From CAZCAC01 sp964496575 (GTDB taxonomy: Bacteria > Planctomycetota > UBA1135 > GCA-002686595), in assembly GCA_964496575.1 (NCBI GenBank), contig CAZCAC010000147.1, positions 1 to 19,645 on the forward strand: 19,645 nt of DNA, given 5' to 3'. The notes beneath the pieces were generated by a model, which saw only the letters and a program-made list of their open reading frames with translations, had not been told where the DNA came from and did not search any database. This document shows, one piece after another, positions 1 to 7,778 of this stretch. Both the position numbers and the translations under genes were made by a program. The first letter of the stretch is position 1; each line of letters starts with the position of its first letter.

Positions 1-1837
1 GTGGCACGGGGATCGGAGCCGGTCCGCGCCGCCCCTGCCTGGCGGCGCCGCGGCGCGTACCGGCGGGCGCCGAGTCCGCCGGCCCGCGATAGGCGATCTC
101 CAGCCCCTCCTCGACGATCAGGTGAGAGGTGTACGGCGTGACGATGTTGTGCTCGAGCCCCAGCCGCGTCACCTCGTCCAGCAGTTCGGCGTGCTTCCCG
201 TTCAGCCGGATCGCGTCGAGCAGCACGCCGACGCGACGCTCCGCCCACAGCGCCGACACGAAGTCGTGCTCGCGCCGCGGCCCGGCGGCGAAGCTGCCCT
301 CGTAGACGTACTCGCGGCGCTCGTCCCCGACCCGCCCCGAGAGCCGGATCGCCCGCTGCCCCTCGCCGCGGTAGCGGCCGAAGAGCAGGATCCGCCCCCC
401 CTTGAAGAGATCGGGCAGCCGCGAGGGCACCATCCGGGTCAGCTCGACGCCCTCGACGGAGAGCTCGAGGTCGGATAGCACCGGACTGCTGAGCTTGGTG
501 AAGAGCGCGCTGGTCTTCGCTTCGATCGGCTCCCGCTCGCGGACGTAGTCGCGCGTGCCGCCGCTCTGCGCGGCGAGCTTGTCGAGCAGGAACGTGTTGA
601 CGTCGTCTCCAACGCCGAAGACGAAGACGCGCGAGCTCGCCTCGTTCCATTTCTCCGCATCGCGCAGGATCCGCTTGACGTCGGTCTCGCCGACGGTCGG
701 CAGGCCGTCGGTCAGGAGGACGACGATCGACAGCCGATTGCCGACCCGCGGCCCCTGGCTGATCCCCGACTTCAGCGCCTCGGCGAGGTTCGTGCCTCCC
801 CCCGCCTCGATCTGTGCAACCTTGGCGAGCGCCTTCTCCAGATTCTCCGCGTCCGCCGTCACCGGCACCGGGAAGAACGGCTCCGCGCCGGTGGAGAAGG
901 GGATCACGTTGAAGCGATCACCGGGATTCAGCGACTGCAGAAACAGCCGCACCGCCTCCTTCGCCTGCTTGATCTTGCGCCCGGTCATCGAGCCCGAGAT
1001 GTCGAGGACGAAGGTGATCTCCTTGTCGAGCACCCCCCGCCCCGCCCAGTACTCCTTGGGCGAGATCATCATCAGGAAGGTGCCCTCCTCGTCGCCGGCT
1101 TTCCTGTGGCTGAGGAGATCGAGGCCGAGCTCCTTCTCGGAGAGTCCGTAGAAGACGGCGAGCTCGTCGATCTTCGTCGCGGCGCACCCCTCGAAGGAGG
1201 CCCGCGCGCGGTGGTCGTCCTTCTTCAGCACGTGGACCCCGGGGGTCGGCGAGAAGACGTTGCGGATCGACCGTTTCGAGTCGATCGAGAGGTCGAGGAT
1301 CAGCTGCTCCGGCGGCGAGCCGGCGAGGCCGAGGTTGTTCCAGGGCAGGCTCCAGCGGTAGAGGCCGCCGGTCGCCGGCAGGACCTGGCGGAAGACCACC
1401 TCGACGTCGACGTCGCCATTCGGCGGGATCGGGAAGATCCGCGCACGCAGGCAGCCGCGGCCGACGTACTCGAGCAGACCGGGGTCCTGGCGGCGGCGGA
1501 CGATGTTCTCGTAGACGCCCCGGGCGCGCCCCGCGTCGAGGACCTCGCCCTTCATCTCCACGCCGCCGACCTTCATGGTGAAGCCGTCGGCGACCGCGCC
1601 CTCGGGCAGCGGCAGGAGCCAGATCGCCTCGGTCTGCGCTCTCGAGCCGTTGTGCAGTCGCTGGTCGAGGACCGTGGTGGCGACCCCGTCGACGATCCGG
1701 ACCTCGGCGGTCACCCGGGTCATCCGGACGTGACCGGCGGTGGTGGGGGCGGGGGAGCGCTGGGCCAGCGCCGTGGGGACGGCGAGGAGAGCCAGGGAGG
1801 CGGTGTAGAGGACTCTTCGGAAGCGGGGACCGATCAT
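1..1837 (-). CDS. VIT domain and von Willebrand factor A domain secreted protein (C-terminus beyond window)
   Basis: The frame is open from an ATG at 1837 to the left edge, 612 codons with no stop. The start is supported by an AGGAG ribosome site 7-8 bases upstream and a signal peptide (about residues 1-25, ending TALAQ). Residues about 35-165 form a VIT domain (TEAIWLLPLPEGAVADGF, then ARGVYENIVRRRQDPGLLEY). A vWA domain follows from about 272, with an intact MIDAS: D279-x-S281-x-S283, a GGTN loop, and D377 in LLTDGLPT. After the vWA is a beta-rich stretch and the family-typical LEHNIVTPYTSHLIVEE near residue 585. This is the architecture of inter-alpha-trypsin-inhibitor-like bacterial proteins; related ones include marine sortase targets. 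They are thought to act in metal-dependent adhesion or extracellular assembly, but the ligand here is unknown. The missing C-terminus would show whether a sorting signal or membrane segment is present. It lies downstream of the 2026-4386 gene on the same strand, about 190 bases away, so co-transcription is possible but unproven. Confidence 0.93.
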   Translation of the reverse strand, partial: MIGPRFRRVLYTASLALLAVPTALAQRSPAPTTAGHVRMTRVTAEVRIVDGVATTVLDQRLHNGSRAQTEAIWLLPLPEGAVADGFTMKVGGVEMKGEVLDAGRARGVYENIVRRRQDPGLLEYVGRGCLRARIFPIPPNGDVDVEVVFRQVLPATGGLYRWSLPWNNLGLAGSPPEQLILDLSIDSKRSIRNVFSPTPGVHVLKKDDHRARASFEGCAATKIDELAVFYGLSEKELGLDLLSHRKAGDEEGTFLMMISPKEYWAGRGVLDKEITFVLDISGSMTGRKIKQAKEAVRLFLQSLNPGDRFNVIPFSTGAEPFFPVPVTADAENLEKALAKVAQIEAGGGTNLAEALKSGISQGPRVGNRLSIVVLLTDGLPTVGETDVKRILRDAEKWNEASSRVFVFGVGDDVNTFLLDKLAAQSGGTRDYVREREPIEAKTSALFTKLSSPVLSDLELSVEGVELTRMVPSRLPDLFKGGRILLFGRYRGEGQRAIRLSGRVGDERREYVYEGSFAAGPRREHDFVSALWAERRVGVLLDAIRLNGKHAELLDEVTRLGLEHNIVTPYTSHLIVEEGLEIAYRGPADSAPAGTRRGAARQGRRGPAPIPVP

Positions 1838-1936
1838 CGGATTCTCCTGGTACGGGATGGCGCTCCCCGCGCAAGAGCCGTGCCACCCCGCCGGCGGTCC
1901 CGGATTCACCCGGCCGGGCCCTCACCGTTTCGTCGC

Positions 1937-1985
1937 CGTAACACCTCCGACCTCTGGGGGATCCGGCTACGGTCAGCCGGCCTCC
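1937..1985. repeat. Copy 1 of a dispersed ~48-nt repeat matching the 3' end of the ceramide reductase gene
   Basis: Positions 1956-1985 match 6793-6822 at 27 of 30 bases, including the identical 15-mer GGGGGATCCGGCTAC. Weaker, gapped similarity continues left to about 1937 (6776 in the other copy). In the second copy the segment covers the last codons and stop of a gene. Here it lies just beyond the stop codon of the secreted protein at 2026-4386, in the same orientation. It may be a gene-end remnant or a dispersed intergenic element. Confidence 0.5.
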
Positions 1986-2025
1986 ATCCCTTCGCGCAGG
2001 CGCCGCACTGGCCCGCCGATTCGGT

Positions 2026-4386
2026 CTACGGGTGCCACACGATGGCGTACCCATTCGAGGTGTTGAAGTCGTTCACCCACACCCCACACGGCGGATTCAC
2101 GTTCGTCCGATACCAGCACTGGTAGTACTTCCGGTCCCCCGCCTGAACGTTGCCCGCCTTGGTGGAGATACCGACCGTCGTGGACGAGGTTCCATCGAGG
2201 TCCGCAAAACGAACCTGCAGGCGCTTCAGGTTTCCACCCGCGCAACGCAGGCCGTCACCCCACGCCGTGCCCGGCGACAGGTCGCTGTCCGCCTGGAAGT
2301 ACAGGCCGCTGTTGTTCGGCTCGAGGTGTGTGGTGGTGAGCACCACGCTGTCCGCGGTGACGCTGGCCTGGCCGCTGCCGGTCAGCTGGGCGCCCGAGGC
2401 GAACACTCCGTTGTCGCAACCCGAACCGGGGACGCTCCCGTCGTTGTCGTTGCTGCAGGGGCAGGGTGTCCCGCTCCACGGATCGCCGAAGCAGTACGGC
2501 TGGCCAGGGGGCAGCAGCGGACTCAGGTCGAGCTCGATGTTGAACCAGCGCCTGGTCTCCGGCACCGGCGGGTTGGAGAGATCCTCGAACCAGGTGGTGA
2601 CCACGCACTCGGGATGGTCGGTCCAGAAGGCGACCTCGTCGACGTCGATCACCGAGGCCGTCTCCACCGGCAGCGGGAAGCGAACGATGAGTGTGCGCTG
2701 GTCCCCCATGTTCCGCAGGTCGACGGTGATGTCCGAGTAGTCGATCTCGTACATTGGCCCTGGCGACGGCGGCGGGCTGGTCGGAGCCTCACCGGTGTCG
2801 GCGAACTCCTGCAAATCGGCCAGCGCCTGCGCCAACCCGGAAGCCGTGTTCGCGTAGCGCGCCGACCACGGGTGTCGCTCACGCCACAGGCCGCGATTCT
2901 CCGCGTTCCAGTCGGAGTGGATCCACGGCCCCGCATCGATGGAGAAGCCGTAGATGCTCGAATCGGCAGTCGCCGCGTACCCGGCCCACTCATCACCTCG
3001 ACGCTTGTAGGCCCCCCGGCCGCCGGAGGTGTTCATCACCGACCACCAGCCACCCCCACCAGGCAGCTGCACCCAGAATTGAGTGCCACCGTACGGCTGC
3101 ATGTGTCGCGCAGGGATACCGAGAGCCCGGAGCAGCGCCGTGTCGAGCTTGCCGTGCTCGATGCAGATTCCCCGCCGCTCGGCGAGCATCTCCGAGGGCA
3201 AGTACAGCCACTCGGCGAAGTTGTTGGCGAACGACCAGCCCTCGCCGGTGATCGTCTGCCAGGCGCCGCTGGTCACATCGGTGTAGTTTTCCTCGTGATA
3301 AACGCCGTCCCACTCCGCGTTCCGCACGATCCAGCAGTACGCGGCACGCGTGACGGCCAGGGTGTTGTCGTGATCGGCGGGTTCGACCCCGGCGAGGATC
3401 TCCGCCGCGGTCTGCACGACCAGCGGGTGATCGCTGTCGATCTGCTCGTGCGGCTCGAGGAAGACCAGCGCCTCGTCAGGGTAGAGCGATTCGTCGATCA
3501 CCGCCGTCGGATCCACCGGGTTGGGTGTGGTCTGACCTTTCCAGATCAAGCGACCGCAGCGAACGTCGAACTCGGTGACCGCAAGCTCCTCGCCCGGCTG
3601 CAGCGCGAAGTCGACGTTCGTTACGGCGTTCGCCTCCACGTCGACATTCCCCTGGGGCAAGCTCCGGTAGCCCCCCTTCGAGGTGATCAGGACGTAGCGC
3701 GGCGACGCGACCGGAACCCCCCAGATCGAGTACCGACCCAGAGTATCGGTGACGCTCTGCAGCTCGGTTCCCCACAGCGCCACCGTCGCGCCCGCGACCG
3801 GGCTCGCGCCATCGGTCACCACTCCCTCGATTCCGCCGGTCGGCGTCAGCCCGAACCACACGTCGTCGAACCAGACCTTGCCGACGCCGTTCAGGTGAAG
3901 GCTGACCTCGGCGCTCACCGCTCCCACCGGCGCGCGGAAGCACTTCTCGTGCGGCAGGTCGTAGATCCACTCGATCGTGCCGGTGTGGCGGAGGATCTCG
4001 CAGAACTCAAGGACCCCACCAACCGCGTCGCGGAACACCAGCTCCATCTTGCAGTACCCCGGAACGACCACGTTCTCGACGTTGACGTGACCCGAGTAGG
4101 TGTAGACCTCCTCCGCGACGACCGGAACCTGCTGCCGCCACAGGGCGAAGCCGGGCTGTGTCCCTTCGATCGAGACGCTGGCCGCACCGCCGTGAGCGAC
4201 GGAGTGATCCCAGCCAAAGGTGATCCCTGGCGGGCTCGTCGGGAAGGTGCTCCAGCCGTCGGGTTGCGTCGCGCCGGTCTCGAAGCCCGGGTTCAGCAGC
4301 AGGTTGACCTGGGCTCGCACCGAGGTACCGAGCAGCAGAGGGGTGGCGAGGACGAGGCCTATCGAAACGGGGCTGAAGCGAGTCAC
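2026..4386 (-). CDS. Secreted multidomain protein with degenerate transglutaminase-like core and Cys-rich C-terminal module
   Basis: 786 residues from a GTG start; AAGGAG sits about 10 bases upstream. A signal peptide (about 1-25, ending SVRAQ) precedes a galactose-binding-like beta-sandwich (about 27-180, NPGFETG motif) and a carboxypeptidase-regulatory-like domain (about 184-265, GGIEGVVTDGASPVAGATV). A transglutaminase-like/papain-fold core follows (about 300-470), with the nucleophile region RRGICIEHGKLDTALL giving C408. At the position of the catalytic His in the usual HAWV motif the protein has GTQFWVQL (Q436). At the following Asp position it has WWSVMNTS (N452). The Q-to-N spacing of 16 residues equals the usual H-to-D spacing, so these are substitutions at aligned sites. 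Residues 630-786 are the Cys-rich module (CFGD, CPC, GDGLRCAGG, YYQCWYR, PPCG) shared with the FG-GAP protein at 15491. The fold and export are well supported. Catalysis is doubtful; a binding or structural role is a reasonable alternative. Confidence 0.9.
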   Translation of the reverse strand: MTRFSPVSIGLVLATPLLLGTSVRAQVNLLLNPGFETGATQPDGWSTFPTSPPGITFGWDHSVAHGGAASVSIEGTQPGFALWRQQVPVVAEEVYTYSGHVNVENVVVPGYCKMELVFRDAVGGVLEFCEILRHTGTIEWIYDLPHEKCFRAPVGAVSAEVSLHLNGVGKVWFDDVWFGLTPTGGIEGVVTDGASPVAGATVALWGTELQSVTDTLGRYSIWGVPVASPRYVLITSKGGYRSLPQGNVDVEANAVTNVDFALQPGEELAVTEFDVRCGRLIWKGQTTPNPVDPTAVIDESLYPDEALVFLEPHEQIDSDHPLVVQTAAEILAGVEPADHDNTLAVTRAAYCWIVRNAEWDGVYHEENYTDVTSGAWQTITGEGWSFANNFAEWLYLPSEMLAERRGICIEHGKLDTALLRALGIPARHMQPYGGTQFWVQLPGGGGWWSVMNTSGGRGAYKRRGDEWAGYAATADSSIYGFSIDAGPWIHSDWNAENRGLWRERHPWSARYANTASGLAQALADLQEFADTGEAPTSPPPSPGPMYEIDYSDITVDLRNMGDQRTLIVRFPLPVETASVIDVDEVAFWTDHPECVVTTWFEDLSNPPVPETRRWFNIELDLSPLLPPGQPYCFGDPWSGTPCPCSNDNDGSVPGSGCDNGVFASGAQLTGSGQASVTADSVVLTTTHLEPNNSGLYFQADSDLSPGTAWGDGLRCAGGNLKRLQVRFADLDGTSSTTVGISTKAGNVQAGDRKYYQCWYRTNVNPPCGVWVNDFNTSNGYAIVWHP

Positions 4387-4528
4387 GGCGGTGGTTCTCC
4401 TTGCTGGTCACACGATGGGAACCGGTGAGAGCGAGATCCCACCGGAGTCAGGTGGTGCCTGAAACAGCCTACGCGGGCATCCGTTCCGCGAGAACCCCCG
4501 GATTCCAGTCTTCCCGTAGGATACCGAA

Positions 4529-4577
4529 CCAGGTTCACTTTCACACACATGCTGCGATGGCGTGAAAGTGAACCTGG
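4529..4577. repeat. Perfect 16-bp inverted repeat (REP/MITE-like hairpin)
   Basis: The left arm CCAGGTTCACTTTCAC (4529-4544) and right arm GTGAAAGTGAACCTGG (4562-4577) are exact reverse complements, separated by 17 bases. The arms are less GC-rich than the surrounding genes and there is no T-tract after either arm, so a classical intrinsic terminator is unlikely. The form resembles the palindromes mobilised by REP-associated IS200-like transposases. No transposase is present in the window, so that link is inference. Confidence 0.8.
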
Positions 4578-4853
4578 CCCTCGCGCCTCCGCCTAAACCC
4601 CACTACCGATAGATCAACCGCAGACCAGAGGTACTCAGCACGTGGATGACAGCAAGCCCGGCGAACCAGTGATGGCCACGCCGACCTCCTGGGCTTCCAA
4701 GCCCTTGAGGAAGATCGGAACCTGATAGGGAAGCTGTCATCCGCACCAGCCCCAAGGGACATCGAGCCCGAAGAGATGATTGGCCATGAGCTGAACCACT
4801 GCTGCGGCACCCAATCGAGAGTGCCAACCACCACAAAAAAGGACGAACCACCA

Positions 4854-4918
4854 AATCAGTTTTCCTCCCTCGCCGCCCCTGACGGTTGGGCGAGGGCGGC
4901 GAGGGAGGAAAACTGATT
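4854..4918. repeat. Perfect 25-bp inverted repeat hairpin
   Basis: Positions 4854-4878 are the exact reverse complement of 4894-4918, with a 15-base loop. The outer parts of the arms are A/T-containing (AATCAGTTTTCC) and the inner parts GC-rich (CTCGCCGCC). The right arm ends in AAAACTGATT, giving a T-rich flank on the minus strand, so it could terminate leftward transcription. A perfect match this long with no coding constraint also suits a recently inserted palindromic element. Confidence 0.85.
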
Positions 4919-5119
4919 GAACCATGAATTGACCAAACTGAGAAACCCCGAGAGTCCCTGGACAGGCCGGCCCGTTTAGAGATGGTTCGGTATTGCGGTA
5001 CCACGTCGCTTGTACGCCCCTCCGCGTCGTGCTCCACTACCCCGTCCGGAAAGTGCGGCGGCGGGAGGCCGGGTCGCCGAACGCGCCGCACGAGATCGAC
5101 GGCTGGCCAAGGAGACCGT

Positions 5120-6753
5120 ATGAGCCCCCGATTGGTACTGGATTCCCGAATCGTCCGACTCTCGGCGCTTCTCCTGCCCCTCGGCGTCCTCCTCGCCGGC
5201 TGCAGCGGCGGTGGCGGTGGCGGCGGAGGTGGGGGGGGGACACGACCCCGCCTCAGGTCAGCTTGACCTCGCCGCTGAATGGGGCGACGGACGTCTCCCG
5301 GAGCACGGCTGTCGCCGTGGTGTTCAACGAGGCGATGAGCGCGACGACGATCACCACCTCGTCCTTCTCCCTGACCCCATCCGTCGCGGGATCGGTCAGC
5401 TACAACACGAACAGCCGCACGGCGGTCTTTCTGCCCTCTGCGGCGCTGGCCGCGCTGACGACCTACACCGCCACGGTCAGCACGGCGTGCCAGGACGCCG
5501 CGGGCAACGCCATGACGGCCGCTCACACCTGGTCATTCACCACCGCGGCGGCGACGGCCCCCGGCTGGACGAGCCTGGGGAACCAGGTCAGCCCCGCCGG
5601 GGCGGAGTCCGAGGATCCCACGATGCTCATCGTCGACGACTCGCCGGTCGTCGGCTACCGGCACGCCAGCTACGAGGTCCACCTGTACCAGTGGAGCGGC
5701 AGCGCCTGGGCGTCGGCGGCCGCGGACCCCTCGGGGGGCGACGCCAACTCCTCGATCTACCACGCGCCCGCCTTCTGCTCCGACGGCAGCAACGCCTACC
5801 TGGCCTATTCGCACGCCGACGACAGCGGCAGCGGCGGCGCCGCCTTCTACGACCGCGTCTTCGTCCACCAGTGGACGGGGAGCGGCAGCTGGTCGATCAT
5901 GAACGGCGGCGCCGAGGTCAGCGTCCCCTGGGACGCGATCAACGGCGGGGCGGACGCTGGTGAGCCCGCCATCGCCTGCTTGGCCGGGTCCGACCCGTGG
6001 GCGACCTGGGAGGAGCTCGACGTGCTCGGCGCGGGCTCCGACAGCGGTCTCTGGGCCGCCCAGGTCTCCTCCGGCAGCTCGGCCCGGTCCACGGTCCTGA
6101 GCCGCAACGACGTCGTCGACCTCTACGACACGAGCGTTCGCACGGTCGGCGTCGCGGTGGACAGCTCCGGGACGGTCTACGCGGCCCAGTGGGAGTCCCA
6201 CCAGACCGATCAGGACCGCACGGACCTCTACGTCACCACGTACAACGGCACCACCTTCACGCCCCTCGGCGGCGTGGTCACCCTCGATTTCGACGTCAAC
6301 AACCTCTCCAAGCCGTCGATGGCCTTCCTGGGGAGCGACGTGTACATCGCCTACACCTTCGCCAACAACGTCGACTACACCAAGGACGTGTACGTCCGGC
6401 GTTACAACTCCGGCGGCGGGACGTGGGACCTGGTCGGCGTCGGACCCGTATCAGCGTTCGGCGGCAACCACTACGACTCCGCCAACCCGGACCTCATCGC
6501 GGCCGGCGGAACGCTGTACCTGGCCTGGGAGGAGAGCGATCTCTGGGACGGGCCCTTCATCTACGTGGCCCGCTGGGACTCCGGAGGTTCGCAGTGGGTG
6601 CTCGACGGCGACAAGCTCAACGTCGACACCGCCAACCAGGCGATGGATCCGAGCCTGGCGTTCCACGACAGCACCGTCGACTACCTGTACGTGGCGTTCG
6701 AGGAGAACACCGACGGCTGGCCGCACATCTTCGTCAAGCGGAAGCAGCTGTAG
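5120..6753 (+). CDS. Surface lipoprotein with Ig-like and beta-propeller-like repeats; frame shifts in a G9 tract
   Basis: The ATG at 5120 has AAGGAG five bases upstream and opens a lipoprotein signal peptide with lipobox LAGC (C28), followed by eleven Gly codons. At the nine-G run (5231-5239) that frame would continue only to TRPRLRSA and stop. The next frame carries the whole mature protein from DTTPPQVSLTSP to the TAG at 6753, so one extra G (or two fewer) in the run restores a single gene of about 545 residues. A bacterial Ig-like domain of the SbsA/Big_5 type comes first (TSPLNGATDVS... to HTWSFTT). A long region follows of repeated blades of the form P-hydrophobic-YLAW/YIAYTF followed by V-rrW, as in sialidase-like or beta-propeller proteins. 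No catalytic motif is recognisable. A longer frame opening at 4993 also reads through, but it lacks a signal peptide and is Arg-rich, so the 5120 start is preferred. The gene converges with the ceramide cluster 50 bases downstream. Confidence 0.8.
5231..5239 (+). repeat. G9 homopolymer at the reading-frame break of the lipoprotein gene
   Basis: Nine consecutive G close a Gly-codon tract directly after the lipobox Cys. The signal-peptide frame before it and the mature-protein frame after it differ by -1. It could be an assembly error in a homopolymer, a slippage-prone phase-variable tract, or a true frameshift mutation; the sequence alone cannot decide. Confidence 0.85.
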
Positions 6754-6775
6754 CCGTCCAGGGCCGCCGGTACTC

Positions 6776-6822
6776 CGTACCCTGCCGACCCCGGGGGATC
6801 CGGCTACAGCCAGCCCGCCTCC
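6776..6822. repeat. Copy 2 of the dispersed ~48-nt repeat, spanning the ceramide reductase stop codon
   Basis: This copy covers the final EAGWL codons and TAG stop (6804-6806) of the ceramide reductase gene plus the start of its 3' flank. It matches 1956-1985 at 27 of 30 bases over 6793-6822. The match crosses the stop codon into non-coding DNA, so protein conservation alone does not explain it. Confidence 0.5.
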
Positions 6823-7778
6823 CGGTACCAGGCCACCGTCTGGGTCATCCCCTCGCCGAGGTGCCACCGCGGCTGGAAGCCCAGCTCACTCCTCGCCCGC
6901 TCCGAGGAGCAGACCCACGAGGGCTGCGAGGCCTCGCGCAGCTTCTGGAGGGAGACCAGCGGCGGGCGCCGCGCCCAGAGTCGGGTCAGCTCGGCGAGAA
7001 GTCCCACCGGCCAGAGCAGAATCGGGGGAATTCGCAGCGGCAGGACCCTTCGCGACAGCGCGGTCGAGGCCGCGGCGACGATCGCTCTCCAGGAATACGC
7101 CTCGCCGTCGTCGCAGAAGTACGTCGCGCCGCGAGGGGCGCCCTCCAGCGCCAGCAGCAGGAGCTCCACGACGTCCTCGCCGTGCACCATCGAGACGCGC
7201 TGCCCGCGCGGCGCGGACCAGATCCCCAGGCCGCGGGCGCACGACTGGATCAGGGCGAAGACGTCGCGGTCCCCCGGACCGTAGACGATGCACGGGCGAA
7301 CGACCGACCAGAAGAGCTCTGCCGGAGCGCACTCGGCGAGAGCCACCTCCGCGGCGCGCTTGCTCTCGCCGTAGAGTCCGACCGGGCGCGCTTCTCGGCT
7401 CTCGGTCAGCGCTCCCCCGGGCTCACTCGGTCCGGCGGCGGCGAGGCTGCTGGTCAGGACGAAGCGCTCCACTCCGACCCGCGCGCACGCCTCGACCAGC
7501 CGGCGCGTCGAGGTGACGTTGGCGAGCTCGTACTCCTCCGCGGTCCAGGCCCGCACCGCGCCGGCGACGTGGATCAATCCTCGCGCGCCCGTCAGTGCGT
7601 CCTCGAGACCCTCGCCGGTCGAGAGGTCGACCACCACGATCTCGGCCCCGAGCTTCTCCAGCGCAGACGTCTCGCTGCTCGCGCGCACGAGACAGCGCGG
7701 AGGGCGGCCCTCGCCACACAGCCGCTCGACCAGGAGCTTGCCGATGAAGCCGGTTCCACCGGTCAGTGCGATGGTCAT
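6804..7778 (-). CDS. cerR: NAD(P)-dependent epimerase-like ceramide/3-ketosphinganine reductase (CerR-like)
   Basis: 324 residues, an extended short-chain dehydrogenase/reductase. The N-terminal Rossmann motif is TGGTGFIG (residues 6-13), the active-site Ser lies in LTSSLAAAG (S110/S111), and the catalytic pair is Y136-x-x-x-K140 in YGESK. The C-terminus GMTQTVAWYREAGWL is typical of the family. In Caulobacter crescentus a reductase of this epimerase-like type, CerR, reduces the keto group of the acylated sphingoid base to give ceramide. Sequence alone says only extended SDR; the specific call rests on the two genes upstream. The ATG at 7778 overlaps the stop of the upstream GNAT gene as ATGA, which indicates translational coupling. 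A 120-codon upstream extension of the frame is rejected because it is antisense-like Arg/Ala-rich sequence lying over the GNAT gene. Other sugar- or steroid-type SDR substrates remain possible. Confidence 0.8.
   Translation of the reverse strand: MTIALTGGTGFIGKLLVERLCGEGRPPRCLVRASSETSALEKLGAEIVVVDLSTGEGLEDALTGARGLIHVAGAVRAWTAEEYELANVTSTRRLVEACARVGVERFVLTSSLAAAGPSEPGGALTESREARPVGLYGESKRAAEVALAECAPAELFWSVVRPCIVYGPGDRDVFALIQSCARGLGIWSAPRGQRVSMVHGEDVVELLLLALEGAPRGATYFCDDGEAYSWRAIVAAASTALSRRVLPLRIPPILLWPVGLLAELTRLWARRPPLVSLQKLREASQPSWVCSSERARSELGFQPRWHLGEGMTQTVAWYREAGWL

Larger units (their letters stand above)
4387..5119. other. Gene-poor gap with two perfect inverted repeats and possible gene relics
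   Basis: This ~730-base gap separates a minus-strand gene from a plus-strand gene, so both promoters should lie in it; I could not place a convincing -35/-10 pair for either. Composition from about 4590 to 4990 is visibly less GC-rich than the flanking genes. It holds the inverted repeats described separately. It also holds an unstarted 88-codon plus-strand frame (4650-4916) reading LLGFQALEEDRNLIGKL and EPEEMIGHELNHCC, which looks protein-like but which I do not recognise. Overlapping shadow frames on the other strand show no family motif. The simplest reading is a degraded mobile-element or gene remnant. Confidence 0.55.

Noticed and set aside
918..2054. Minus-strand frame of 378 codons over the VIT-vWA gene
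   Set aside because: It is a frame shadow rich in Arg, Pro and Gly. The true frame carries the VIT and MIDAS motifs and simply has no stop before the window edge.
2032..4428. Long plus-strand frame (798 codons) antisense to the transglutaminase-like gene
   Set aside because: Its translation is Arg/Val/His-rich without motifs, while the minus strand has a signal peptide, several domains and a ribosome site. Long antisense frames are expected in GC-rich DNA.
6754..6803. Intrinsic terminator between the convergent lipoprotein and reductase genes
   Set aside because: Only a 5-bp stem (GGTAC/GTACC) with a 3-base loop is visible and there is no T-tract.
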